A stretch of 64,000 bases of DNA from an uncultured Clostridia bacterium (GTDB taxonomy: Bacteria; Bacillota; Clostridia; Oscillospirales; Ruminococcaceae). Made by a program: the position numbers and the translations under genes. The first letter of the stretch is position 1, and each line of letters opens with the position of its first letter. This document shows, in pieces, positions 53,147 through 61,576 of this stretch. The notes below the pieces were generated by a model. It saw only the letters and a list, made by a program, of their open reading frames with translations, searched no databases and had not been told where the DNA came from. Location of the stretch: contig CAMELR010000005.1 of assembly GCA_945923775.1 (NCBI GenBank), forward strand, positions 47,985-111,984, given 5' to 3'.

Positions 53147-54064
53147 ATGATGAACAATAAAGTTGAAATGTTGATAAACAACATCGAGCGCTCAATAATC
53201 GGAAAGCGCCCGGTAATAGAAAAGGTAGTCTGCGCAATGCTTGCGGGCGGTCACGTGCTCATCGAGGACGTCCCGGGAGTGGGCAAGACCCTGCTCGCGG
53301 AAACGCTTGCAAAGAGCGTTTCGGGCAGCTTCGGACGCATTCAGTTCACGCCTGACCTGATGCCTTCGGACGTTATAGGCTACACGGTGGTGGACATCAA
53401 CACGGGCAAGGGAAGCTACAAGCCGGGCGCGGCGATGTGCAACTTCCTGCTTGCGGACGAGATAAACCGCGCCTCGCCGAAGGTGCAGTCCTCGCTGCTG
53501 GAGGCGATGGAGGAGCTTCAGATAAGCGTCGACGGAGAGACTCACCAGCTTCCGAAGCCGTTCATGACCCTCGCAACGCAGAACCCGATAGAGACTTTCG
53601 GTACGTATCACCTTCCGGAGGCTCAGCTTGACCGCTTCCTCATGCGGATATCAGTGGGATATCCCGACCGCGCCGCCGAGATGAAAATGCTGGAGGTCAT
53701 GCCGCAGCGCCAGGAAACTCAGCCGGTGATGTCGCTTGAGGAGCTGATGGAGCTTCGTCAGCAGGCGGCGCAGGTGAAGGTCGCGGATAACGTCAAGGCT
53801 TACATACTGTCGCTGGTGACTGCAACGAGGTTCCTACAGCAGGTCAAGCTCGGAGCAAGCCCGCGCGGCTCCATCGCGATGTTCCGTGCGGCTCAGGCGA
53901 TGGCTCTGATGAACGGCAGGGACTACGCGACCCCGGACGACGTAAAGGCAGTTGCGATTCCGGTGCTGGCTCACCGTATCGTGCTGGCTTCCGGGCAGAC
54001 GGACTACGGCGCGCCGCAGGACATTGTTGCTGAACTCCTTTCAAACACTCATATTCCGATGTAA
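53147..54064 (+). CDS. MoxR-family AAA+ ATPase
   Basis: 305 residues. Walker A is in EDVPGVGKTLLAE (about 41-53), Walker B is LLADEINRASPKVQ, sensor 1 LATQNPIE and the arginine-finger stretch LPEAQLDRFLMR are present. MoxR ATPases act as chaperones for metal or cofactor insertion or for envelope protein assembly, usually with an adjacent DUF58 partner. Here the next gene is on the opposite strand and no DUF58 or VWA protein is in the window. The start may be the ATG at 53147 or the next one at 53150; CAAGGAGACG is upstream. Confidence 0.9.
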   Translation: MMNNKVEMLINNIERSIIGKRPVIEKVVCAMLAGGHVLIEDVPGVGKTLLAETLAKSVSGSFGRIQFTPDLMPSDVIGYTVVDINTGKGSYKPGAAMCNFLLADEINRASPKVQSSLLEAMEELQISVDGETHQLPKPFMTLATQNPIETFGTYHLPEAQLDRFLMRISVGYPDRAAEMKMLEVMPQRQETQPVMSLEELMELRQQAAQVKVADNVKAYILSLVTATRFLQQVKLGASPRGSIAMFRAAQAMALMNGRDYATPDDVKAVAIPVLAHRIVLASGQTDYGAPQDIVAELLSNTHIPM

Positions 54065-54067
54065 ATA

Positions 54068-54096
54068 AAAAGGTGGAGCGTTACGCTCCACCTTTT
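54068..54096. terminator. Bidirectional terminator
   Basis: AAAAGGTGGAGCG / CGCTCCACCTTTT with a 3-base loop, between convergent genes. Confidence 0.8.
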
Positions 54097-54120
54097 GCTG
54101 TATGCTGGTTTTTAGATCAA

Positions 54121-54828
54121 TCAGACCTCCGATATGTCCAGAACCCTTGAAATACCGTCCTCGGTCCGCTCGAAAAGGAATCTGAGGTTACGTTCGCCGA
54201 AATCTGCTGTAAGCGCGTTTTCGCTCTCCGTGAAAGGAGTTCCGTTCTGGTACAGGAATCCTGCCGCGAGAAGCCTGTGGTCGCAGTAGAATCCGCTGAT
54301 TATCTCGATATACTGCCGCAGGAACGCCGTGCTGTCCACCGGGGCAAAGATGTCCTCGGGAAGCCCGGAAATCGTCACCAGCGCGGCGCCGCCGTCGTAG
54401 GGACATCTGTAGTAGCAGAGGTTCTCGTGTGAAACTCCGCAGGAGATCATCGCAAGATCATGACCATTGTGAATTTCGTCCAGCATGAACTTTCCGGTCT
54501 GGAACTCCGGGAGCTCCGGCAGGAGCTTCCTGACCCGCCTGGAGACAGCAGTGGAGCTTTCCGGCAGACCGCTCTCGGTGTGCGCCCAGCTCCAGAGCCA
54601 GGTGTTCTGTATCTCGGATTCAGAGCCGAGTATTCCGGCGCGGAATTCCCGCTCGCCGAAGCGTATCATGCCCTTCATCGGGTCAAGCCCCCAGGAGTTG
54701 TCAGCGATTATCTGCTCACCTAAACGGTTCTGGCAGAGGATAGCCCGTCCCGCTGAAAGGGAAAGCAGGTCCAGCATGTTGGTCTTGTCGAAATAAACCG
54801 GGCATTCAAGCACCGAAAAATTGTTCAT
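54121..54828 (-). CDS. DUF6882-like cytoplasmic protein
   Basis: 235 residues, no signal peptide. The stretch FGEREFRAGILGSESEIQNT followed by WLWSWAH resembles DUF6882 proteins as I recall them, which have no known function. The ATG has no strong ribosome site. It begins 2 bases after the stop of the upstream gene (54831), so it is probably translated by coupling and belongs to a two-gene operon driven by the promoter at 55215-55243. Confidence 0.65.
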   Translation of the reverse strand: MNNFSVLECPVYFDKTNMLDLLSLSAGRAILCQNRLGEQIIADNSWGLDPMKGMIRFGEREFRAGILGSESEIQNTWLWSWAHTESGLPESSTAVSRRVRKLLPELPEFQTGKFMLDEIHNGHDLAMISCGVSHENLCYYRCPYDGGAALVTISGLPEDIFAPVDSTAFLRQYIEIISGFYCDHRLLAAGFLYQNGTPFTESENALTADFGERNLRFLFERTEDGISRVLDISEV

Positions 54829-54830
54829 AA

Positions 54831-55187
54831 TTACTCTCCGATATTTATATTCTGACCGAATTTGCGCAAAATGTCGCGCATAAGAACCTTGTCGATCTGG
54901 TACATTTTAGTGTGTCCATGCGGGAGGTCGTCTACCCGCAGCTCGAATCTCATGTAGATTTCCGAGAGGTCGTCAGTATACCAGAATGTGCAAAGCAGGT
55001 AGCGGTCCTTTGTCGCGTAGTAGTTCACAGGGGAAAATCCCAGCACGGCGCGGATATCCGCGTCAATAAGCTGTTCGGCTTCCGCGACTTTCATCGGCTC
55101 GAACTGCACTTTTTTCGTCCGCGGGAGGCTCTCCGCGCGCTTTTCCTCCTCGGTCTTGAGGATCTTCTTTTTAAACAGTCCGAACAT
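54831..55187 (-). CDS. Hypothetical protein, 118 residues
   Basis: A small soluble protein with a basic N-terminus (MFGLFKKKILKTEEEKR) and a mixed alpha/beta body (VAEAEQLIDADIRAVLGFSP, YLLCTFWYTDDLSEIYMRFE). I do not recognise a family. AAAGGCGGTG precedes the ATG. It is the first gene of a two-gene minus-strand operon with a consensus promoter. Confidence 0.65.
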   Translation of the reverse strand: MFGLFKKKILKTEEEKRAESLPRTKKVQFEPMKVAEAEQLIDADIRAVLGFSPVNYYATKDRYLLCTFWYTDDLSEIYMRFELRVDDLPHGHTKMYQIDKVLMRDILRKFGQNINIGE

Positions 55188-55214
55188 ACGGCACCGCCTT
55201 TCTCACATGCTACA

Positions 55215-55243
55215 ATTATACTATATTCCGCCGGGATTGTCAA
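55215..55243 (-). promoter_or_regulatory. Perfect consensus promoter of the two-gene minus operon
   Basis: Minus strand TTGACA, 17 bases, TATAAT, 28 bases upstream of the start at 55187. Confidence 0.8.
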
Positions 55244-55244
55244 T

Positions 55245-55276
55245 ACAAAAACAGCGCACCGGGAGGAGTGGTGCGC
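55245..55276 (-). terminator. Terminator of the GGDEF/EAL-like gene
   Basis: GCGCACC / GGTGCGC; on the minus strand it is followed by TGTTTTTGTATTG. Confidence 0.65.
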
Positions 55277-55301
55277 CGTCAGTTATGTCGTAGATCTGTG
55301 C

Positions 55302-57956
55302 TCAGCCTGCGCCGAGACCCTCGGACATTCTCTCGATGAACTCATGGTCGCGCAGGGGTCTGCCGTTGAAAATGCCCTCGATGAGGTCGATTTCGGAGCC
55401 GCCTATCGCAGTCAGGTCGGAGGGGCTGTCGACGTCCTTCGCACATACCGCGATTCCCTTGCTGTGAGCCTTCTTTATCAGCGAGCGCACGAATCCCGAG
55501 GACACGCTGTCGCCGCTGAAGCGGTCGGCGCGTATCTTTACGGTCTTTACCGATGCGTTGTTGAGAGGAGCGTCCGTGAAGTAGCCCGCGCCGGTGTCGT
55601 CGGCGATGATGTTCATTCCCATGCGTGAGAGCGCCTGGAGGTAGATACCGCCGCTGGTGAGGGTGCCCTCCGCCTCGGTGACGGAAATGCTTATCGCGCT
55701 GGGCGGCAGGGAATACTCAAGCAGGGTGCTCTGGAGCACATCAACGGAGATTTCGCTGTTGAGGATATTCTCAGGCATTTTGAAGCTCACGCGGAACTCC
55801 GGATAGCCCTGCTCGCGCACGGAGGCGCAGAAGCTGCATATCTTGTCGCAGGCGAAGCGATAGAGCTGCCGCGAGTAACCGAGCTGGTCGATTATCGGCA
55901 GGAATCTGCTGCGCGGCACGGTCATATCTTCGTTGCCCCAGAACAGCGTAGCTTCGCAGCAGTGGAGCCGCCCGGTCTTCATCTCGAGCACCGGCTGATA
56001 GAGGTAGTAGAACCCCTTGAAGCCGTTCTCGGCGGAGTCGGTGATGAGCTCCTTTACCATGCGGTTGTCAGTAAGGGCGTCCTCAAGCCCCTCTGAGTAG
56101 CACACGGCGTCCTCGCTGAGACGTTCCTTTGCGAGGCGGAGGGTGTGAGTAGCCGCGCTGACCACGGTCTGGATATTCTCCGCGTCGTGCGGGTAGATCG
56201 TGAATCCGGCGTAGACGCGGATATGATGTTCGTTATTGTGGAGATACCACGGCGAGTGGAATTTCGTCAGCACCGCCTGGGCGAACTGCCGCGCTTCCTC
56301 GCGCTGGATACCGCTGAGCGTGATGAACAGAATATCGCTTGAGAAGCGGTAGACCTTCTTCTGAGAACTGCACGGGAGCGCAAGGATATACTCCGCGCAG
56401 CTTTTCAGGATATCGTCGGCGTATTCGAAGCCGTATATCTCGGAAATGCTTTTGAGGTTGGAGAATTCCACCGCGATGACTGCGCCGCTGTGGTTCTCGG
56501 AGATCTCCTCGGTAAAGTCGCGCTCGAACATGCTGCGGTTCGGCATTCCGGTGCCTACGTCGTAGTATGCGAGGCGCTCAAGCTTGTTCTGGGAGTTCCG
56601 CAGCTCCTCCTCCATGAACATTTTGTAGATAACGGTGGAAAGAAGCTGGGTCAGGGATTTGAGCAGGCTGCGCTCGCGGCTGCTCCATTCGCGGCCGGCG
56701 GTGCGGGAGGTGTAGAGCAGCACTCCGCGGTTGGAGCCCTGGTCGTAGGTGCGGGCGAGTACACAGCTAAGATTTTTGCGTTCCCTGTCCATGCCGATGG
56801 TGCGGAGATCAGTGCAGACAATTCCGCTGTAATCCAGCTCGTCGCGGATATCCTGCTTGCAGGTGAAGTTGACTATTACCGGAAGCACCATGCCGGTGCG
56901 GTCGAGCTTGTAGGCTCTTCCGGAGTTCTGCTCATCGGTGCAGAATTCGATCTCGGAGAGGTCGAAATGCTCGGTCATGAGCAGCGTGATGTTCTTGATA
57001 GCGGTCTTGGTGTCGGGGCTTTGCAGGAATATCGAGTAAACGCCGTTCACCATTATCTGATCCTCGAAGTTCTGTCCGAGGAGCTTGTTTGCATTCTGGG
57101 AGGTCTCCATCTCGTCGACCAGTGCAACGTAGGAGTTCGCAACGCTGGAGATGGTATGCACCATAGTATCCAGGAGCTGCGCGTTGTTATCGACGATGTC
57201 CTGATCCTCACCGGTGATGAGCCATGTTCCGATGGTCTGGTGACGTACGCGGATACTCTTTTTGCGCTGGTAGTCCATCTTGTTCAGGTTGATTTTCCTG
57301 TCCTGACCCTTGGGGAGGATAACCGCGCCGTCGTTGTCGGTTATCGCGGAGAACAGCCCGCTCGCCTGGGAGAGCGGCTGCTGAATGCGCACGAGGTAGT
57401 CCTCGCCGAGAATATCCCTCAGCGTATACGTGGACTGGTCGTTTATCTTCACGGAGTGCTTGCTGCGGTAGCGGCGCATTACGATGTCCTCGCCCTCGCA
57501 GTCGAGGTAGTCGGTGACGTTGAACATCATGCCCTCGATGAATTCAAGGGGGCTTCCGCTGCGGTGGACCTTACCGGTGATATAGAACCACTGGTAGTCG
57601 CCGCCGTTATTGAGCCGCGCGTGTAGCTTTATTTCATCTGCGGTTCCTGCCGTTACCTGCGCTATTACCTCGCAGAACGGCTGGTAGTCGTCCGGGTGAA
57701 CAACGTCGCCCATAATTATAGTATCCCCTGCGGAGCCTATCGGGTTTTTGCCTGCGAGTATCCGGGCAGGGAAGCCCTGTTTGAAGCTCATCGTGAAGGC
57801 AAGGTTGCCGCTGCTCTCGATGGCGCGCAAGAGCGGCTCGGGATCGGCAAGCGCGGGTGTGGTGGTGCGCGCAGTCCGCTGACCTGAGCGTTCGCTGATT
57901 ATCGGAATTGATTCTGCGGGTCTGCGTTCAGACGTCCGCGTATTCTGTGCTGTCAA
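55302..57956 (-). CDS. PAS-GAF-GGDEF-EAL protein with degenerate GGDEF and EAL sites
   Basis: About 884 residues from a TTG at 57956 (GAGG 8 bases upstream; a GTG at 57965 overlaps that site). Order: PAS-like (45-150), GAF-like (290-445), GGDEF-like (455-610), EAL-like (640-880). The GGDEF signature is replaced by SSDIL (56328-56342). In the EAL domain EAL is EAT (55947-55955), the usual NLS is SFKMP, AEGVE is AKDVD and the QGY motif is IEGIF, though DDTGAGY keeps both Asp. Neither cyclic di-GMP synthesis nor normal hydrolysis is expected; a binding or scaffold role is more likely. No membrane helix is seen. Confidence 0.85.
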   Translation of the reverse strand: MTAQNTRTSERRPAESIPIISERSGQRTARTTTPALADPEPLLRAIESSGNLAFTMSFKQGFPARILAGKNPIGSAGDTIIMGDVVHPDDYQPFCEVIAQVTAGTADEIKLHARLNNGGDYQWFYITGKVHRSGSPLEFIEGMMFNVTDYLDCEGEDIVMRRYRSKHSVKINDQSTYTLRDILGEDYLVRIQQPLSQASGLFSAITDNDGAVILPKGQDRKINLNKMDYQRKKSIRVRHQTIGTWLITGEDQDIVDNNAQLLDTMVHTISSVANSYVALVDEMETSQNANKLLGQNFEDQIMVNGVYSIFLQSPDTKTAIKNITLLMTEHFDLSEIEFCTDEQNSGRAYKLDRTGMVLPVIVNFTCKQDIRDELDYSGIVCTDLRTIGMDRERKNLSCVLARTYDQGSNRGVLLYTSRTAGREWSSRERSLLKSLTQLLSTVIYKMFMEEELRNSQNKLERLAYYDVGTGMPNRSMFERDFTEEISENHSGAVIAVEFSNLKSISEIYGFEYADDILKSCAEYILALPCSSQKKVYRFSSDILFITLSGIQREEARQFAQAVLTKFHSPWYLHNNEHHIRVYAGFTIYPHDAENIQTVVSAATHTLRLAKERLSEDAVCYSEGLEDALTDNRMVKELITDSAENGFKGFYYLYQPVLEMKTGRLHCCEATLFWGNEDMTVPRSRFLPIIDQLGYSRQLYRFACDKICSFCASVREQGYPEFRVSFKMPENILNSEISVDVLQSTLLEYSLPPSAISISVTEAEGTLTSGGIYLQALSRMGMNIIADDTGAGYFTDAPLNNASVKTVKIRADRFSGDSVSSGFVRSLIKKAHSKGIAVCAKDVDSPSDLTAIGGSEIDLIEGIFNGRPLRDHEFIERMSEGLGAG

Positions 57957-57965
57957 GTTTATCAC

Positions 57966-58149
57966 CTCATGGGTATTGTTAAATAATTATCAACCAGACC
58001 ATGTTATATAACGTTTGTTTTCTATCAAGTACATTTTATCATAAAACATTTAACTTTTCAAGCCTTTTTTGTGCCTTTTTCAGAATTTCACACAAATTTC
58101 AGAATAGCTAAAGTAAATTAGGTAAATTTAATCTGGTTACTTCACAAGA
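57966..58149. other. A+T-rich upstream region of the GGDEF/EAL-like gene
   Basis: About 185 bases with no gene visible; it should contain that gene's promoter, but I could not pick a clear one. Confidence 0.4.
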
Positions 58150-58190
58150 AAAGCGGGTCAGAGCCGCGGAATGACCGCAGCCCCGACCCG
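58150..58190 (-). terminator. Terminator of the ECF pair 3 operon
   Basis: CGGGTC...GCCGCGG / CCGC...GACCCG imperfect stem; on the minus strand it is followed by CTTTTCTTG. Confidence 0.65.
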
Positions 58191-58260
58191 TAAAAATGTC
58201 GGTGCAGAGTAAATATATGCGGATATCGTCAGGGATATGTCAATTTTACAGGGCTTATCC

Positions 58261-59364
58261 TTATCGCTTTTTGTATCCGCCGAGGTAGTTCATCTGATCA
58301 TCGAACAGATACAGCATATCGCCGTCTATCACCAGGCAGAAGTCCCTGTTTTCCACCGGCGAGTTAGCCCAGTAGAAAACGGTCGTATCAGCGGGCGCGG
58401 CAGCGTTCTTAACGGCGTCGTAGCGCTCGCCGTCTGCGGTCAGCCAGCCCTGCGGGGAGCGTACGATCACCCAGGCGCCGCCTGCCGATGGATTCCCACG
58501 GTCGTCGGGGTCAGGTTCATATGTTGCTTCCCAGGAGATGGATATTTCCTCGGTGGAGTCCCAGCACTCCCAGGTTTCCGCCCATGCTTCCTCGGTGGAG
58601 CTGCCGTTATCGCTGGTGGTATCTTTCGACGTGTCGATTCCGCCGGATTCCGGATTCGGGCGTTCATTGTCGACCCGAGGTTCTTCGGTGGAATCTTCGG
58701 ATTCTTCAGGTACTTCATACGTAACCGGAACGAATTCGTTCGCAATGCCGTCCGGAGCAAATGCCGGATTGGTGTGTCCCTTGTTCGTGGAATCGGAAAT
58801 TGAATCCGCCGCGCCTTCGGCGGGTGCAGTCTCCGCCGACTGTTCCGGTATCGGGGCGTCGCCGGCTCCGGGGTTTTCATCCTCGTAACTGTTATCGTTG
58901 TCTATAAAACCTATGCCGTCTATGCTTGCGATTCCGTTGTCGAAATCGTATGCGTCGTCTGCCGGAGCCTCGTCTGCGGCGGCGTCCTCGGCGATATCAT
59001 CTGCGGAGCCAGCCGTAGTCGTGTTCTGTATCATCGAGAAATTCGGAGCGGCAGTTTCATTGCCTGCGGCCTCCATGGCTGCCGGGGAGGAATTTGCGCC
59101 GGAAGATATCATTCCGTTGGAAGCTTCGAGCGAGGGAACGAGATTCACCGCAGCAATTGTGATCACAGCGCATGCCGCGACTGCTCCGCCGATGTACGCG
59201 ATACGGCGCAGCGGGAGCGGTTTCTTAGGCTCCTCGAGCGGCTGAGCGGGAGCGTCCGGGTGCTCCTGTAGCTCCTTCATGACTGCCGCCTTCATTCTGT
59301 CGATAGCTTGTTTGTCGGGGTTCATGTTTTCCGCTGACTTCTTATATTCTTCGCTGAATTTCAT
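58261..59364 (-). CDS. Anti-sigma-like one-pass membrane protein (pair 3)
   Basis: 367 residues. A cytoplasmic N-terminus (1-53; MNPDKQAIDRMKAAVMKELQ) and one membrane helix (about 55-77) precede a long acidic Ala/Asp/Glu/Ser-rich stalk (90-245) and a compact C-terminal domain (245-367) with many Trp residues (ETWECWDSTEE, WEATYEPDPDD, VIVRSPQGW). I do not recognise the outer domain. Its start codon overlaps the stop of the ECF gene by 1 base (TGATG), the expected layout for a sigma factor and its membrane regulator. A terminator follows. Confidence 0.75.
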   Translation of the reverse strand: MKFSEEYKKSAENMNPDKQAIDRMKAAVMKELQEHPDAPAQPLEEPKKPLPLRRIAYIGGAVAACAVITIAAVNLVPSLEASNGMISSGANSSPAAMEAAGNETAAPNFSMIQNTTTAGSADDIAEDAAADEAPADDAYDFDNGIASIDGIGFIDNDNSYEDENPGAGDAPIPEQSAETAPAEGAADSISDSTNKGHTNPAFAPDGIANEFVPVTYEVPEESEDSTEEPRVDNERPNPESGGIDTSKDTTSDNGSSTEEAWAETWECWDSTEEISISWEATYEPDPDDRGNPSAGGAWVIVRSPQGWLTADGERYDAVKNAAAPADTTVFYWANSPVENRDFCLVIDGDMLYLFDDQMNYLGGYKKR

Positions 59365-59921
59365 CAGAAAACCACCTCCCCTGCGGGTCCTGCGAATTCA
59401 CTCAGCAGCGGCTTCAGCAATTTGCGCGCGCGGCTGAGCTGTGATTTCACGGTAGATTCACCCGCGCCGACCGCGCTGCTTATCTGCGCGACCGACATGT
59501 CCTCAAAGTAGAACAGGTGTATCACCGTGCGGTATTTTTCGGGCAGCTTCATCACCGCGTTCATTACGGCGAGCCGCCTTTCGGTTTTTTCGAACTGCTC
59601 CTCGCAGCCGGAAGCCATCGGCTCGTTGTCCGGGTCGTCAAGGTTTTCGGTCAGCTCGTCTCGGCTTCTGTGGCGGTTCCACGCGGAGCCTGCGACGTTC
59701 TTGGCGCAGTTCACGGCGCACCGGATAAGCCATGCCTTCCGGTGTTCCTCGGATTCGTATGTCAGTCCTGTGCGGAAGTACCTCAGGAATACGTCCTGGG
59801 TGACGTCCTCAGCGTCGCTTCGGTCGGCAAGGCGCGCGAAAGCTATCCTATACACCATCGGCATATAGAATTCCATTACCTCCTCGAAGTTTTCCGCAGC
59901 GCAGAGCGATAGTGTCAGCAT
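59364..59921 (-). CDS. ECF-type RNA polymerase sigma factor (pair 3)
   Basis: 185 residues. Region 2 includes FYMPMVYRIAFARLADRSDA and EDVTQDVFLRYFR; region 4 includes KYRTVIHLFYFEDMSVAQIS and GAGESTVKSQLSRARKLLK. This is a typical group of sigma factors related to SigW/RpoE. The ATG at 59921 has GGAG 7 bases upstream, so I reject a longer version starting upstream. A possible ECF-type promoter lies at 59972-59998, which would fit autoregulation. Confidence 0.88.
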   Translation of the reverse strand: MLTLSLCAAENFEEVMEFYMPMVYRIAFARLADRSDAEDVTQDVFLRYFRTGLTYESEEHRKAWLIRCAVNCAKNVAGSAWNRHRSRDELTENLDDPDNEPMASGCEEQFEKTERRLAVMNAVMKLPEKYRTVIHLFYFEDMSVAQISSAVGAGESTVKSQLSRARKLLKPLLSEFAGPAGEVVF

Positions 59922-59971
59922 ATCATTTCTCCGTCGGAATACGGGCTTACGTCCGTATGAATTCATATATA

Positions 59972-59998
59972 ATACCGTGCAGACCATTAAAAGGTTGC
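59972..59998 (-). promoter_or_regulatory. Possible ECF-type autoregulatory promoter
   Basis: Minus strand GCAACC, 15 bases, CGGTAT, about 50 bases upstream of the sigma gene. AAC-containing -35 and CG-containing -10 elements are typical of ECF promoters. No good sigma-A promoter is visible here. Confidence 0.35.
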
Positions 59999-60015
59999 AA
60001 TTTGCACAAATTTTT

Positions 60016-61215
60016 TCAGATTATTTTGTTTACAGCGACTTTACCCCGGACTGCCGTAAGCAGCGGCTGCGTCATCATGCTGATCGGTTCGTCGGCGTAG
60101 AGGGTGAAATCGGCGTCCTTGCCTGGCTCCACGGAGCCTATGCGGTCGGAAACTCCGAGTATCTCGGCGGCTGTGATGGTGATGCCGCGGAGCGCTTCCT
60201 CCCTGGAAAGTCCGCCGCGGACTGCAAGAGCCGCCGTCAGCGGGAGGTACTGTATCGGGGTCTCGGGGTGGTCGGTGCAGAGCGCGAAGCGAAGCCCGCT
60301 TCCGGACAGCACCGAGGGGGTGGAGATGTCGTGGTTAGCAAGCTCGGGCTTGCCCCGGTCGCCGAATATCGGACCGAGGACTATCGCGGGGCTGTCCTCC
60401 GCGAGTTCGTCGGCGATGAGGGCGCCGTCGGTGCAGTGTATCAGCACGTAGTCAAGACCGAACTCGTTCGCGAGGCGCTGCGCGGTGAAGATATCGTCGG
60501 CGCGGTGGCAGTGGAAGTGAGCCTTGAGCGGGTGCTCCTTATCAAACAGGGGAAGGAGCGCTTCACATTTGATGTCAAAGTCCGGGTGGGAAATTTCGTC
60601 CTCGGTGCCTTTCAGGCGCTCGTATTCCGCGATATCCTCGCTGTAGCGCTTCGCCTTGATGAGCTGCTCGCGGATTATCGCGGCGGTAGCCATTCGGGTG
60701 ACCGGGGTCTCGTCGCGGTCGTTGTAGGTATTCTTGGGGTTCTCGCCCAGGGCGAATTTAATGGCGGCGGGGGATTTGACGATCAGCTTGTCGACCCGCT
60801 TGCTTCCCCAGGTTTTCATTATAATAAAGGAGCCGCCTATCGGATTCGCAGAGCCTACGCCGGTGCACACGGAGGTCACGCCGGCGTTCACGGCGTCCTC
60901 GAAGCACCTGTCCATGGGGTTCACGCTGTCTATCGCGCGGAGGTGCGGCGTGGAGGGGTCGGTGTCCTCGTTGCCGTCCTCGCCCTCGAAGCAGAGCGCG
61001 TCGTTCCACATGCCGAGGTGGCAGTGAGCGTCGATGAATCCGGGGTAGAGGGTAAGCCCCTTTCCGTCGACGACCTCCTCGCCGTGAACGGGAGAATAGT
61101 CGCACATATTGCCGACCTGCGTGAATACTCCGTCCTCGCAGCGGACGAATCCGCATTCGCTGTCATAGTATGCGTCCTGCGACATTGAAACTATTTTAAC
61201 GTTTATTACTACCAT
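60016..61215 (-). CDS. Amidohydrolase-family protein (imidazolonepropionase/dihydroorotase-like)
   Basis: 399 residues. The metal-binding motif HCHLG follows PGFIDA (about 60-68); HFHCH supplies further His ligands, IHCTDG follows, and the late Asp is in CTDHPE. The C-terminal composite domain has GSVEPGKDADFTLYADEPIS, typical of the family. It probably hydrolyses a cyclic amide or related C-N bond, with unknown substrate; it is cytoplasmic. AAAGGA lies 5 bases before the ATG. It is a single gene, separated from aroK by the hairpin array. Confidence 0.88.
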   Translation of the reverse strand: MVVINVKIVSMSQDAYYDSECGFVRCEDGVFTQVGNMCDYSPVHGEEVVDGKGLTLYPGFIDAHCHLGMWNDALCFEGEDGNEDTDPSTPHLRAIDSVNPMDRCFEDAVNAGVTSVCTGVGSANPIGGSFIIMKTWGSKRVDKLIVKSPAAIKFALGENPKNTYNDRDETPVTRMATAAIIREQLIKAKRYSEDIAEYERLKGTEDEISHPDFDIKCEALLPLFDKEHPLKAHFHCHRADDIFTAQRLANEFGLDYVLIHCTDGALIADELAEDSPAIVLGPIFGDRGKPELANHDISTPSVLSGSGLRFALCTDHPETPIQYLPLTAALAVRGGLSREEALRGITITAAEILGVSDRIGSVEPGKDADFTLYADEPISMMTQPLLTAVRGKVAVNKII

Positions 61216-61258
61216 TATTGTCCTTTCGTTCTGGGTTCGTTGCTTTTTTAGAGATGGT

Positions 61259-61497
61259 TCCGAAACAGTCCGCAGGACTGTTTCGGAGGAGAGAGGCGCG
61301 TAATATTATTTGCGGCATGTGGGGGAAAACTCTTGTTTTCCCCCACACCCCTTTAGCGCTTTTGGAACGTTTTACTGCGCGCCGGCGCGCAGAGTTGCCG
61401 TGCTTTCGCACGGAGTTACCGCGCTTCCGCGCGGAGGTTTCGCCTAAGCGGCGACAATGGCTCCGCCCTTGACCTGCAAAGGGGACACGTCCCCCTT
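61259..61497. repeat. Array of seven stem-loops
   Basis: Consecutive hairpins: 61259-61287 (13-bp perfect stem), 61318-61347 (13-bp perfect stem), 61375-61392 (18-base palindrome), 61398-61413, 61419-61434 (both 6-bp stems with 4-base loops and the same GGAGTT/GGAGG context), 61441-61453 and 61479-61497. No gene is visible in 61216-61576. The two middle hairpins look like copies of one unit. Confidence 0.65.
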
Positions 61498-61576
61498 GAC
61501 TCCCGATATAGGGTTGCTGAAAGACGAATTTAGCTTGATAAATTAAAGCTTGATCCGCCTTTCGACAATTCCTAAT

